This document shows, in pieces, positions 32,847 to 42,876 of a stretch of 64,000 nt of DNA (the stretch's first letter is position 1; each line of letters begins with the position of its first letter). The translations under genes were made by a program, and so were the position numbers. The DNA is from Salinivirgaceae bacterium (GTDB taxonomy: Bacteria > Bacteroidota > Bacteroidia > Bacteroidales > SZUA-534), in NCBI GenBank assembly GCA_017474765.1, contig JAFVGW010000050.1, positions 1 to 64,000 of the forward strand, in the 5' to 3' direction. The notes beneath the pieces are model-generated. The model saw only the letters and a program-made list of their open reading frames with translations, was not told the DNA's origin and made no database searches.

Positions 32847-33434
32847 TTAAATAACCCCAGCCTCGATAAGAAGTACAATCTCCTCAATATACATATCTTC
32901 CTCATCGGGGTCGTACTCGCTTTTCAGGTTCTCGCCAAAAATGCGTGCAACGCCCTGCCAGAAATATGCAGAGAACGAACCGCGATACTCCTGAACAAGC
33001 TCAAAAGCAGTGTTATTTATCTCACGGTCAACGAGTTTGAGCAAGATTCGTCCTTGCGAAATGGTGAGTGAGCGAAGTTCCTTCTCATATCTTTTAAACA
33101 TCTGTTTTTCATACTCTTTGATGTAAGCTTCGCGCTGCTGCGGGTCGGTGACACCCTCAAGATTGGCATTCATGGTTGCCAGCTCGTCGCGGGCGGCAAT
33201 GGCATACGGATAGGCTTTTTTCACGTTGCGCATCAGCTTGTCATACTTGATTTGCTGACGACGTTTCTTGAAATGACGCACTGTTACGGTCTCAATGTTG
33301 ACAACTGGCAAGGTGTCGCCATTATCATCAATAATAAAGCGCACCGCCACAGGCTTTTTCCTCTCCTGCGCCATTGCAGGCCAGCAAAATGCTGTTGTCA
33401 AAACACCTATAAATAATATACGCAGCCAACTCAT
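32847..33434 (-). CDS. DUF4294 family exported protein
   Basis: 195 aa with an N-terminal signal peptide (cleaved near 'PAMAQE'). The core 'VKKAYPYAIAARDELATMNA', 'LRSLTISQGRILLKLVDREI' and 'FSAYFWQGVARIFG' are the DUF4294 signature, a Bacteroidetes-only family of unknown function. The minus-strand RemB-like gene lies directly upstream (50 bp), with a separate -7 box between them. Confidence 0.85.
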   Translation of the reverse strand: MSWLRILFIGVLTTAFCWPAMAQERKKPVAVRFIIDDNGDTLPVVNIETVTVRHFKKRRQQIKYDKLMRNVKKAYPYAIAARDELATMNANLEGVTDPQQREAYIKEYEKQMFKRYEKELRSLTISQGRILLKLVDREINNTAFELVQEYRGSFSAYFWQGVARIFGENLKSEYDPDEEDMYIEEIVLLIEAGVI

Positions 33435-33450
33435 CGATTAATAATTTTTG

Positions 33451-33458
33451 CAAAAATA
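33451..33458 (-). promoter_or_regulatory. -7 box (TATTTTTG) of DUF4294 gene
   Basis: Exact TAnnTTTG match on the minus strand, 16 bp upstream of the start codon. Confidence 0.45.
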
Positions 33459-33484
33459 CTCAATTCAATAATTGTGCCGAATGA

Positions 33485-35104
33485 TTAAAAATCGTAATAA
33501 ATATTCTGCAGCGACGTGCGCAAACCAAAGGTTATCAGCTTGTTTTTGTTTTTTTCACCACTCGTTTCCTCCGACCGCAGATTCAGTCCAAGATAAACAT
33601 TCATATTGGTGCGCGGATTGATTAGGAATGCGGCTTTTAGGTTTGTATTTTGAAGAATCACCTTCTCCCCCTGTCCTATTTCGTTGTGATATTCATCGCC
33701 ATGCGTTGTGTAATCAAGGAAAATATTGTTGCCCATGTTCATTCCGTTAACATCGCGGCCGTGCATGGCATGAATGTATTTTGCCTCAACAAACAATCGC
33801 TTGTAGTTGTAGCGACCTATCAGCACAAATTCCTTGAAATTGCTGCCCAACGGATGCGCAAGCGGCTGGCGATAATGGCCATAGTTCTGAATATGAGTGA
33901 CGTGAGAGTACATAAACGGTCGCGCCACATTCATTTCTGCCTGAATGTCAAGATGCTCCAAACCGAACAAATCGTATGTCTTGTAGCCCATCTGCAAAGC
34001 CCACTTGTTGGCCCACCAGCCCCACTGAATTGTTGAATCCGACTTGTTGAACTGATGCTTGATGCCAGCTTTAACGTTCTCCAATTTGAACTCATCAATA
34101 ATAAACTGCCCATAAAGCACATGATTGCTCCACAAAGTCAGTTTGCCTGTCAAGCCCATAAGAGCGTTGTCGGGCGAACCGACAGAGAACTCAACCGGAC
34201 GCGTGAAAATCACGGGATTAGCATAGTTGATGTCGAACCCGCGATGGCCGAGACTGTCGGCATTAGCCCAGATGACCGACTCAAAGAACCCGACATTGAG
34301 CCATGGCGTAACCGACCAGTCGAGATAGTTGAACGAGCCCCATTTCTTATCGTGCGGATGGCCATAATCGTAGTGTTTTTCAAGGTCTTGAAACTGCGCC
34401 CAAAGGTTGACATACTTGATATGCCAGAAATCGGTGGTTATGCGCAGAAAAGGATAGTTGAATGACGCATCGCTCAGAATCATAGAACGATAGCCGTCGC
34501 CAATAAAATTTTTACCATGACCGAAAGTGATGTCGAAATGCTCATCGGGTTGGAAACTGACCGTTGCATCCACCCAGGCATAATCATAGCCATCCTCCTT
34601 GAATGCCTTATAGGAGCCCTGCCCTGGCATGGCTTTGGTATTTTTCACAACCTGACGGCGATAATCGTAGAATTTAGCCTGATTCTCATAGAAATCCGAT
34701 GTCACAAACACATACTTGCCCAACCGAGCATTCACCATAATGCCGCGTGTGTTTGTCCAACTCATTTTGTCGTAATCGGAATCGCGGCCAAACTCAAAAT
34801 GCATCAGAGGGTCGATGGTGAACTCGAAATCATCTTGTTTATAACCCAACCAACTGCGATTCAGCAATATATCGGGCAACTTGCGGCTCACATCCATGCG
34901 GTAAAGTGAATCGGCATTGACGGTGGCGTTCACCTGCCGCATCTGATATGGCTTCACCGAAGTGTGGAAACGGTTCTGTTTCTGGTAAACATAGCGGTCG
35001 AAGTGGTTGAATTCCTGGTCCATATAAAGGGAGTGCGACTCCTGACCATGAACCACCAAACCGCTTATCACAAGCAAAACCGAGAAAAGAATCCGTCGAT
35101 TCAT
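33485..35104 (-). CDS. RemB-like outer-membrane protein
   Basis: 539 aa with a signal peptide (to ~20, VHGQ). It has the aromatic, alternating-strand composition of an outer-membrane beta-barrel and ends 'TSLQNIYYDF'. 'FGHGKNFIGDGYRSMILSDA' is the characteristic motif of Bacteroidetes proteins annotated as gliding motility protein RemB, related to the Wzi capsule-assembly barrel. A surface polysaccharide or adhesin role is more likely than gliding here. A TATATTCG -7 box lies 20 bp upstream. Confidence 0.8.
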   Translation of the reverse strand: MNRRILFSVLLVISGLVVHGQESHSLYMDQEFNHFDRYVYQKQNRFHTSVKPYQMRQVNATVNADSLYRMDVSRKLPDILLNRSWLGYKQDDFEFTIDPLMHFEFGRDSDYDKMSWTNTRGIMVNARLGKYVFVTSDFYENQAKFYDYRRQVVKNTKAMPGQGSYKAFKEDGYDYAWVDATVSFQPDEHFDITFGHGKNFIGDGYRSMILSDASFNYPFLRITTDFWHIKYVNLWAQFQDLEKHYDYGHPHDKKWGSFNYLDWSVTPWLNVGFFESVIWANADSLGHRGFDINYANPVIFTRPVEFSVGSPDNALMGLTGKLTLWSNHVLYGQFIIDEFKLENVKAGIKHQFNKSDSTIQWGWWANKWALQMGYKTYDLFGLEHLDIQAEMNVARPFMYSHVTHIQNYGHYRQPLAHPLGSNFKEFVLIGRYNYKRLFVEAKYIHAMHGRDVNGMNMGNNIFLDYTTHGDEYHNEIGQGEKVILQNTNLKAAFLINPRTNMNVYLGLNLRSEETSGEKNKNKLITFGLRTSLQNIYYDF

Positions 35105-35124
35105 TTTTTTGCCTTAATACGAGC

Positions 35125-35132
35125 CGAATATA
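35125..35132 (-). promoter_or_regulatory. -7 box (TATATTCG) of RemB-like gene
   Basis: One mismatch to TAnnTTTG on the minus strand, 20 bp from the start codon. The same TATATTCG variant precedes the FKBP gene. Confidence 0.4.
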
Positions 35133-35211
35133 GTTGAATTTGCCATACCCGACGAAAGTTTTTGGTGAATGTGCCCAAAATTGAGGTGATTTGACGGATA
35201 GTAAACAAGAC

Positions 35212-35274
35212 AATCAGTCAATCAAATTAAAAAGTCCCGCATTTGACGGGACTTTTTAATTTGATTGACTGATT
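35212..35274 (-). terminator. terminator with perfect 28-bp stem
   Basis: Arms 35212-35239 and 35247-35274 are perfect complements around a 7-nt loop; the GC core is AGTCCCG/CGGGACT, flanked by A/T runs. It lies 10 bp beyond the VOC stop codon and probably ends the FKBP-SDR-VOC transcript. Confidence 0.8.
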
Positions 35275-35283
35275 CTCAATTAT

Positions 35284-36351
35284 CTACATTTTCACCCTCT
35301 TCAACGCGAACGCTTTCAGCAGCCATCGCGGAAGCGGCTTGTCCATACCGCGCTTGTGCAGGTCGATAACCAAGCCCAACTTTTTGACAATCGGCACTTT
35401 GTGCGTCTCGACGAACTCGATGAGCGTGCCTTCGGGTGCCTGAATGTAGGCGAAACTTCCGGCGGCCTCACCCATATCGAAGGTGTTGCCAGCGCGCGTG
35501 CTGTCAACGGTGAACGGGAAGCCTTTCGACTTCACAAACTCGCGCAGGTCGTCCATATTGGCAATGTCGTAGCAGATTTGAATGTAGCCCGGGTCGCCCC
35601 AGATGCGGCCGTCGAAGATGCCTTTCGGCTCGCGGTCGAGAACCTGCACCAGCTCAATCTGCGACTTGCCAAACACTGGTGAGAAGGCACCATGGCCTTC
35701 GCTCGTCTGCGCGAGCAGCATACGGCGGTAGCGGTTGCCGCTGCCCGGAACGCCGCCCCAATCGGCAAACACGTCTTCCTGGTCATAAACCACTTTGTCG
35801 TAGCCCAGAATGTCGCGGTAAACGGGCAGACTTTCATCGATGTTCTTAACACCCACAACGCCGCCGAAAACGCCGCCATTCACTGCCTTAGTGCTTGTGA
35901 AAATCGATGATTCCTGCACAAATTCCCAAAGGTTGCCGTACAGGTCCTTCATATAGAAGTGCTCGGTTCCGGCAGGGTCTTTCTCAACCGATGTCAAAAG
36001 GTCCAGGCCTTTGCTGCTGAAGGTGTTATATGCTTTGTGGATGTCGGTGGTCTTCATCTTTGCGATGCAGATGCCAAGGTCGCCAATCTGGATTTCGAAT
36101 TTTGGCATCTCGGGCGTTTTGCCAGTGTGCTGCCAAATCTCGAAACCGCCGCCGCCTTGCATATTCAGGGCGAAGATTGCGCGGCGCTCGCGCTCTTTTC
36201 CGCCAGTGTGCGGCAACATCAGTTTTGCCACAGCGGCTTCGTCGAACACCTTCACGTCCATTCCGAAATTCTTGTTGTACCATTCCCAGCCTTCCAAAAC
36301 GTTCGGAACACCGACGCCCATCTGCTGAATACCGTTAATTTGATGTGCCAT
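35284..36351 (-). CDS. VOC-superfamily protein (two glyoxalase-like domains)
   Basis: 355 aa. Two vicinal-oxygen-chelate modules: ~5-150 ('GIQQMGVGVPNVLEGWEWYN', 'HFYMKDLYGNLWEFVQ') and ~160-320 ('GGVVGVKNIDESLPVYRDIL', 'YIQAPEGTLIEFVET'). Glu/His positions at the ends of the modules could bind a divalent metal. VOC enzymes include lyases, dioxygenases and epimerases; the substrate is unknown. Directly upstream on the minus strand are an SDR and an FKBP gene. Confidence 0.82.
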   Translation of the reverse strand: MAHQINGIQQMGVGVPNVLEGWEWYNKNFGMDVKVFDEAAVAKLMLPHTGGKERERRAIFALNMQGGGGFEIWQHTGKTPEMPKFEIQIGDLGICIAKMKTTDIHKAYNTFSSKGLDLLTSVEKDPAGTEHFYMKDLYGNLWEFVQESSIFTSTKAVNGGVFGGVVGVKNIDESLPVYRDILGYDKVVYDQEDVFADWGGVPGSGNRYRRMLLAQTSEGHGAFSPVFGKSQIELVQVLDREPKGIFDGRIWGDPGYIQICYDIANMDDLREFVKSKGFPFTVDSTRAGNTFDMGEAAGSFAYIQAPEGTLIEFVETHKVPIVKKLGLVIDLHKRGMDKPLPRWLLKAFALKRVKM

Positions 36352-36390
36352 ATCTTTTTTGTTTAATCGGTTAATCGTTGAATTGATTAT

Positions 36391-36418
36391 GTAGAAACGT
36401 GGCGCGCCGCGTCTCTAC
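36391..36418. repeat. dispersed palindrome, copy 5
   Basis: 28 bp between the SDR and VOC genes: GTAGAAACGTGG start and CGTCTCTAC end, centre GCGCGC. Imperfect arms but the same family as the other five copies. Confidence 0.75.
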
Positions 36419-36435
36419 GGTTTTGTCATTCATCA

Positions 36436-37236
36436 CTATTTTGTTGAATCAACTCTCGATGCCAGAAAATAGAACAGTCCTGGCAGCCACTTGCGGATGT
36501 GGACCAGCAGAGTGGCCTTGCCGCCGTAGAGCACTTCCTTTTTGCCGCGGCGCACAGCCCGCAGAATAATCCGCGCCGACTCTTCGGCCGACATTCCTGC
36601 AGCCTGGCCTTTGTCCATAATGCCGTATTTCTCGCCAGTTTTTGTGATGGCGTTCAGCGACACGTTGGTTGCGATGCGCCCTGGTTCAAGAATTGTGATT
36701 TGGATGTTCTTTCCGGCAGTTTCAGCGCGCAGACTCTCGAAGAATCCGTGCAGCGCGTGCTTAGACGCAGAGTAGGCCGAGCGGAACGTGATTCCGTATT
36801 TGCCTACAACACTTGAAGTTACCACAATCAGACCACCGCCGTTCGCAATCATATGCGGCAGAAGCGCCTTGGTTATGGCTATGGTGCCGAAAAAATTGAT
36901 TTCCATCACTTTACGGTCAATTTCGACGGGCGTTTCCACGGCCAGCGACCGTTGGCTGATGCCGCCAAAGTTCATCAGGCCATCGATTTTGACACCATCG
37001 GCAAGCACGCTGTCAACAGCGGCCTGCATACGCTCGTAATCGGTCAGGTCGAAGGCTTCGATGCGTGTGGCGGCGCCAAGTGTCTGGCAGCGGTCGGCAA
37101 CGCGGGCAAGGGCTTCCTCATTCCGCCCCGACAGAATCAGCTGGGTGCGGTGTTTGGCCAGCTCGTAGGCTACACCTTCGCCAATGCCCGACGACGCGCC
37201 TGTTATCCAGAATGTCTTTCCGTCGAAATTCATCAT
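36436..37236 (-). CDS. short-chain dehydrogenase/reductase
   Basis: 266 aa classical SDR: 'WITGASSGIGEG' is the TGxxxGIG cofactor loop, 'NFGG' stands for NNAG, 'VTSSVVGKYG' holds the catalytic Ser and 'YSASKHA' the Tyr/Lys pair. NAD(P)-dependent oxidoreductase; substrate unknown. A hydrophobic C-terminal stretch ('WLPGLFYFLASRV') is as in membrane-associated lipid reductases. The start could be either of two adjacent ATGs. Confidence 0.88.
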   Translation of the reverse strand: MMNFDGKTFWITGASSGIGEGVAYELAKHRTQLILSGRNEEALARVADRCQTLGAATRIEAFDLTDYERMQAAVDSVLADGVKIDGLMNFGGISQRSLAVETPVEIDRKVMEINFFGTIAITKALLPHMIANGGGLIVVTSSVVGKYGITFRSAYSASKHALHGFFESLRAETAGKNIQITILEPGRIATNVSLNAITKTGEKYGIMDKGQAAGMSAEESARIILRAVRRGKKEVLYGGKATLLVHIRKWLPGLFYFLASRVDSTK

Positions 37237-37260
37237 TGCAAAGCAGTGAGAGTGAGTGTT

Positions 37261-38244
37261 TTATTTCACAATCTCGAGCAACTCAACTTCGAAAATCAGC
37301 AAGCTGTAAGGTTTAATCATTTGGCCTGCACCATTTGCACCATATGCAAGTTCCTGCGGGATAAACAGCTTCCACTTCGAACCGACAGGCATCAACTGCA
37401 ATGCTTCAGTCCAACCCGAAATTACCTGACCTACACCAAACACGGCTGGTTCACCGCGCTCAACGCTGCTGTCGAAAACAGTGCCATCGAGCAATGTGCC
37501 TGTATAGTGAACTTTTACTCGGTCTGTGAATGTTGGTTTCTGTCCCTTGCCTTCTGTAATAATGGTGTATTGCAACCCCGATGCTGTGGTGATGACATCG
37601 CCATTGGCCTTATTCTTGGCAAGGAACTCCTCGCCTTCGCGCTTATTGTCACCAAATTGTGACATTAGTTCCTTTTCACGGATTTCAGCAAAGAAATCAG
37701 TCACCATATTGCCGTATTTTTCTACATCAATACGCGTTGAAGTCTCTTGATTCGCCTCACGGAAACCCTCAAAATAGAAACAATATTTGATACCAACTGT
37801 ATCCAAACCCGAATTGCGATACCCTTCTCCAATAGCCTGACCATCAGCAACACCAAGCAGATAACTTGCCGAATCGAGATAAGATGTTGTAAATGACAGT
37901 CCAGGAACACTACCTGTGGTGTCTTTCATAACTTTTTGGGTATAAAGCTGAATAAGCATCGTAAAATTGTTCAGGAACTGCTGATTAGATGAATCAAGCT
38001 CATATTTCAGTTTTTGCTGATTGCTCGATTTATAAAGAGCCTCGAAATAAACATCAAAATTCAACAAAGTGTCAAGTCCGAAATGGTTGTAGGTGGTTTC
38101 CTGTCTGCCACCATCAATAACACCCATTAGATATGCCACAGAGTCAGCTTTTGTTACAATTTTAGTTTGAGATTTGAATGACGAGCCGCAAGACATCATT
38201 GTGGCTGCAAATGCACTCGCCAAAAGAATGTTTTTGAAATTCAT
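37261..38244 (-). CDS. FKBP-type peptidyl-prolyl cis-trans isomerase lipoprotein
   Basis: 327 aa. 'FAATMMSCGSS' is a lipobox, so it is probably a lipoprotein. Two FKBP_N-like dimerisation repeats ('DSVAYLMGVIDGGRQ', 'DSASYLLGVADGQAIGEGYR') precede the catalytic FKBP domain ('TDRVKVHYTGTLLDGTVFDS', 'LMPVGSKWKLFIPQELAYG'). It should catalyse prolyl isomerisation and chaperone envelope proteins. First gene of the minus-strand FKBP-SDR-VOC group. Confidence 0.93.
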   Translation of the reverse strand: MNFKNILLASAFAATMMSCGSSFKSQTKIVTKADSVAYLMGVIDGGRQETTYNHFGLDTLLNFDVYFEALYKSSNQQKLKYELDSSNQQFLNNFTMLIQLYTQKVMKDTTGSVPGLSFTTSYLDSASYLLGVADGQAIGEGYRNSGLDTVGIKYCFYFEGFREANQETSTRIDVEKYGNMVTDFFAEIREKELMSQFGDNKREGEEFLAKNKANGDVITTASGLQYTIITEGKGQKPTFTDRVKVHYTGTLLDGTVFDSSVERGEPAVFGVGQVISGWTEALQLMPVGSKWKLFIPQELAYGANGAGQMIKPYSLLIFEVELLEIVK

Positions 38245-38279
38245 AGTTTTACGTTTAAAAAAATATTTAAAAAAGTGTG

Positions 38280-38287
38280 CGAATATA
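38280..38287 (-). promoter_or_regulatory. -7 box (TATATTCG) of FKBP gene
   Basis: Minus-strand TATATTCG, 35 bp upstream of the start codon, one mismatch to TAnnTTTG. Confidence 0.4.
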
Positions 38288-38370
38288 GCGAATAAATAAA
38301 GGGCTATTCTAGAAATAACACTTTTAATTTACTTTTAAGTAAAAAACCTGCTCTACATTGAATTAATCCA

Positions 38371-38403
38371 TAAAAAAAAAACCGATTCGCTGCCGAATCG
38401 GTT
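38371..38403 (-). terminator. terminator after tRNA-His
   Basis: AACCGATTCG pairs with CGAATCGGTT; on the minus strand a run of T follows. It stands 13 bp after the tRNA 3' end. Confidence 0.85.
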
Positions 38404-38416
38404 TTTCCTTCTTTAG

Positions 38417-38490
38417 GGTGCCCGGTGGGACTCGAACCCACGACATTCAGAACCACAATCTGACGCTCTAACCAACTGAACTACGGGCAC
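38417..38490 (-). tRNA. tRNA-His (GTG)
   Basis: The minus strand folds as a cloverleaf: acceptor GTGCCCG/CGGGCAC, D arm with TTCAGTTGGTTAGAG, anticodon stem TCAGA/TCTGA with loop TTGTGGT (anticodon GTG), and T arm GTGGG-TTCGAGT-CCCAC. A G is encoded at 38491, before the first acceptor base, and pairs with discriminator C: the G-1 hallmark of tRNA-His. CCA is not encoded. Confidence 0.97.
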
Positions 38491-38721
38491 CATTTTTGTG
38501 CGGCAAAAGTAGCATAAAAATCAATTTACCTATCATTTTAACCATTTTTTTAAGCAAAAAACATTCATAACCGCACAGCAAGCTGTATATCAAACCGTTG
38601 CGAACACTTTAAGCACAAAAAAATATTATTCGCAATATATAAAAAGGTACGAGGAAAAAAATCAAATAATAGTGACCCTATGCATCCCAATAATCTTAAA
38701 AATAAAAATCCTCAAAAACTG

Positions 38722-38754
38722 TTGGAAATATATCAGCACAAAATTCTATCTTTG
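38722..38754 (+). promoter_or_regulatory. -33/-7 promoter of thrS operon
   Basis: TTG at 38722-38724 and TATCTTTG at 38747-38754 with 22 nt between; 27 bp before the thrS ATG. It supports the start at 38782 rather than the in-frame ATG at 38680. Confidence 0.6.
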
Positions 38755-38781
38755 CCGACCATTTTTAGTGGACGTATTATT

Positions 38782-40722
<1,941 letters not shown>

Positions 40723-40740
40723 TTATAGGAGAACCATATA

Positions 40741-41289
40741 ATAGAAAACAAGCCACAAGGGAAGTCCGGGTCAGATGACAAGGCTGCCAATAGGATTAAT
40801 GAGGAAATCAGAGTGCCGAAAGTCCGCTTAGTGGGCGAAAATGTGGAGCAAGGCATCTACAGCATTCGCGACGCTCTGAGAATTGCCGAAGAACAGGGAT
40901 TAGATTTGGTTGAGATTTCGCCAAACGCTGATCCACCGGTATGCAAGGTGATTGACTACAGCAAATTCCTTTATGCTTTGAAAAAGAAGCAGAAGGAGAT
41001 GAAAGCCAACGCTTCGAAGGTTGTAATCAAGGTTATCCGCTTCGGTCCGCAAACCGATGAGCATGACTTCAACTTCAAAAAGAACCACGCAATCAAGTTC
41101 CTTGAAGAAGGTGCCAAAGTGAAGGTTTATGTGTTCTTCAAAGGTCGCTCAATCCTGTTCAAAGACCAAGGCGAATTGGTTCTGCTGCGTTTGGCCAACG
41201 AACTTGAGGAATACGGCAAAGTTGAGCAGTTGCCGACTCTTGAGGGTAAAAGAATGATAATGACTATTGTACCGAAAAAGAAAAAATAA
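40741..41289 (+). CDS. infC: translation initiation factor IF-3 (non-ATG start)
   Basis: About 182 aa. The ATG-less 5' end is real: the frame is open back to ATA-ATA (40738-40743) right after AGGAGA, while the first NTG (GTG at 40813) would remove the conserved '[15 protein letters not shown]' segment. IF-3 genes commonly begin with ATT/ATA/ATC for autoregulation by initiation-codon discrimination, so an ATA start at 40741 (or 40738) is proposed. '[19 protein letters not shown]' and '[12 protein letters not shown]' are family motifs. Confidence 0.9.
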   Translation: MENKPQGKSGSDDKAANRINEEIRVPKVRLVGENVEQGIYSIRDALRIAEEQGLDLVEISPNADPPVCKVIDYSKFLYALKKKQKEMKANASKVVIKVIRFGPQTDEHDFNFKKNHAIKFLEEGAKVKVYVFFKGRSILFKDQGELVLLRLANELEEYGKVEQLPTLEGKRMIMTIVPKKKK

Positions 41290-41308
41290 ATTTAAATTTT
41301 GTACAGTT

Positions 41309-41506
41309 ATGCCTAAGATGAAAACCAATTCCGGCGCAAAGAAAAGATTCGTGCTTACAGGCACCGGAAAAATCAAAAGAAAACACGCTTACAAAAGCCA
41401 CATCCTGACCAAGAAAGGGACAAAGCAGAAGCGTAACCTGACTTATTTCACAACCGTTGACAAGGCTGATGTGAAGAACATCAAACTTTGCCTGGCAATG
41501 AGATAA
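41309..41506 (+). CDS. rpmI: 50S ribosomal protein L35
   Basis: 65 aa from the ATG at 41309 ([20 protein letters not shown]), the normal start; the open frame from 41267 only overlaps infC. Lys/Arg-rich with the family pattern '[16 protein letters not shown]'. It sits between infC and rplT as in most bacteria. Confidence 0.96.
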   Translation: MPKMKTNSGAKKRFVLTGTGKIKRKHAYKSHILTKKGTKQKRNLTYFTTVDKADVKNIKLCLAMR

Positions 41507-41609
41507 GCCGAAAAAGAAATCAAATTTTTAATTGTTTAACCGCGAATGTATTAGCTGTCGAAGTTTCCTAAAGGAGAGGAACGCTAACCATTCCTAAAAT
41601 CGTAAAATT

Positions 41610-41954
41610 ATGCCGCGTTCAGTAAATCACGTAGCTTCAAGAGCAAGAAGGAAGAAAATTTTAAAACAAACCAAAGGTAATTTCCTTGGCCGCGCCAATG
41701 TGTGGACCGTTGCCAAAAACACCTTTGAAAAAGGCCAACAATACGCCTATCGCGACCGCCGCAACAAGAAACGCTCATTCCGCGCTTTGTGGATTCAGCG
41801 TATCAATGCTGGCGCCCGCCAATTCGGATTGTCATACTCAGAACTTATTGGCAAACTGGCGAAAGCAAATGTTGAAATCAACCGCAAAGTCCTTGCCGAC
41901 CTTGCAATGAACCAACCAAAGGCTTTCGAAGCCGTTGTTAATTCGGTAAAATAA
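41610..41954 (+). CDS. rplT: 50S ribosomal protein L20
   Basis: 114 aa, [20 protein letters not shown] start, with '[20 protein letters not shown]' and '[20 protein letters not shown]'. It binds 23S rRNA early in 50S assembly and in other bacteria represses its own operon. The ~100-nt gap after rpmI could hold such a site. Confidence 0.97.
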   Translation: MPRSVNHVASRARRKKILKQTKGNFLGRANVWTVAKNTFEKGQQYAYRDRRNKKRSFRALWIQRINAGARQFGLSYSELIGKLAKANVEINRKVLADLAMNQPKAFEAVVNSVK

Positions 41955-41987
41955 ATCAAGATTTTTCAATTGAGGTACAATAGATTA

Positions 41988-42016
41988 AGCCGTTCCTACT
42001 TGGGACGGCTTTTTTT
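41988..42016 (+). terminator. terminator of thrS-rplT operon
   Basis: AAGCCGTTCC pairs imperfectly with GGGACGGCTT, followed by seven T. Confidence 0.85.
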
Positions 42017-42144
42017 GTGACTACATTTTGACAAAAACATGATAAAAGTGTTGTGACACGGCAATAGTTTTTTTCGTCATTCGTTTGATTCTTATCGAAA
42101 TTCGACAAACATTTGCACAAAATTTAAATTCAAAACATAGACTG

Positions 42145-42873
42145 ATGAAATTAGCGATTATCGGATACGGACGGATGGGCCACGAGATTGAGGCCATTGC
42201 CGTGAAAAGAGGGCACGAGGTTGTGCTGACCATCGACAAGGACAATATGCAAGACCTTGAAAGCGAGAAGTTTAAAACGGTTGATGTGGCCATTGAATTC
42301 ACTTTTCCCGAATCGGCTGTTGGCGACTATCTGAAGTGCTTCAAGGCGGGTGTGCCTGTGGTTACGGGCACCACGGGCTGGCTCGACCAACGTCCGATGG
42401 TTGAGGACGAGTGCCGCAAGCAGAACGGCGGTTTCCTTTACGCTTCGAACTTCAGTCTGGGCGTGAACCTGTTCTTTGAACTGAACCGCAAACTTGCCGA
42501 AATGATGAGTAGTTTCCCTGATTATTCAGTGAGAATGAATGAGATACACCACATTCACAAATTGGACGCGCCGAGCGGCACAGCCATCACCTTGGGCGAG
42601 GACATTGTGAAAATCAATCCACGGCTCGACAAATGGGTGAAAACCGCTGACTGTCAGCCGAATGAGTTGCCGATAACATCGGAACGCATTGGCGAAGTGC
42701 CTGGCACTCACGAAGTTTTCTACCGCTCTGAAGCCGACGAGATTACCATCCGCCACGAGGCCTTCAACCGCAAGGGATTCGCACTTGGCGCCGTTGTGGC
42801 CGCCGAGTTTATGGCTGGCAAACGGGGCATCTACAGTATGAAAGACGTATTTGACTCAATATTAAAACGATAA
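42145..42873 (+). CDS. dapB: 4-hydroxy-tetrahydrodipicolinate reductase
   Basis: 242 aa from the ATG at 42145 (MKLAIIGYGRMGHEIE), preferred to 42085 because it gives the Rossmann loop at the N terminus. 'EIHHIHKLDAPSGTAITLGE' holds the catalytic His/Lys and substrate-binding Gly-Thr. It reduces the lysine/DAP pathway intermediate with NAD(P)H, supplying meso-DAP for peptidoglycan. Only 3 bp separate it from lepB. Confidence 0.96.
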   Translation: MKLAIIGYGRMGHEIEAIAVKRGHEVVLTIDKDNMQDLESEKFKTVDVAIEFTFPESAVGDYLKCFKAGVPVVTGTTGWLDQRPMVEDECRKQNGGFLYASNFSLGVNLFFELNRKLAEMMSSFPDYSVRMNEIHHIHKLDAPSGTAITLGEDIVKINPRLDKWVKTADCQPNELPITSERIGEVPGTHEVFYRSEADEITIRHEAFNRKGFALGAVVAAEFMAGKRGIYSMKDVFDSILKR

Positions 42874-42876
42874 GCA

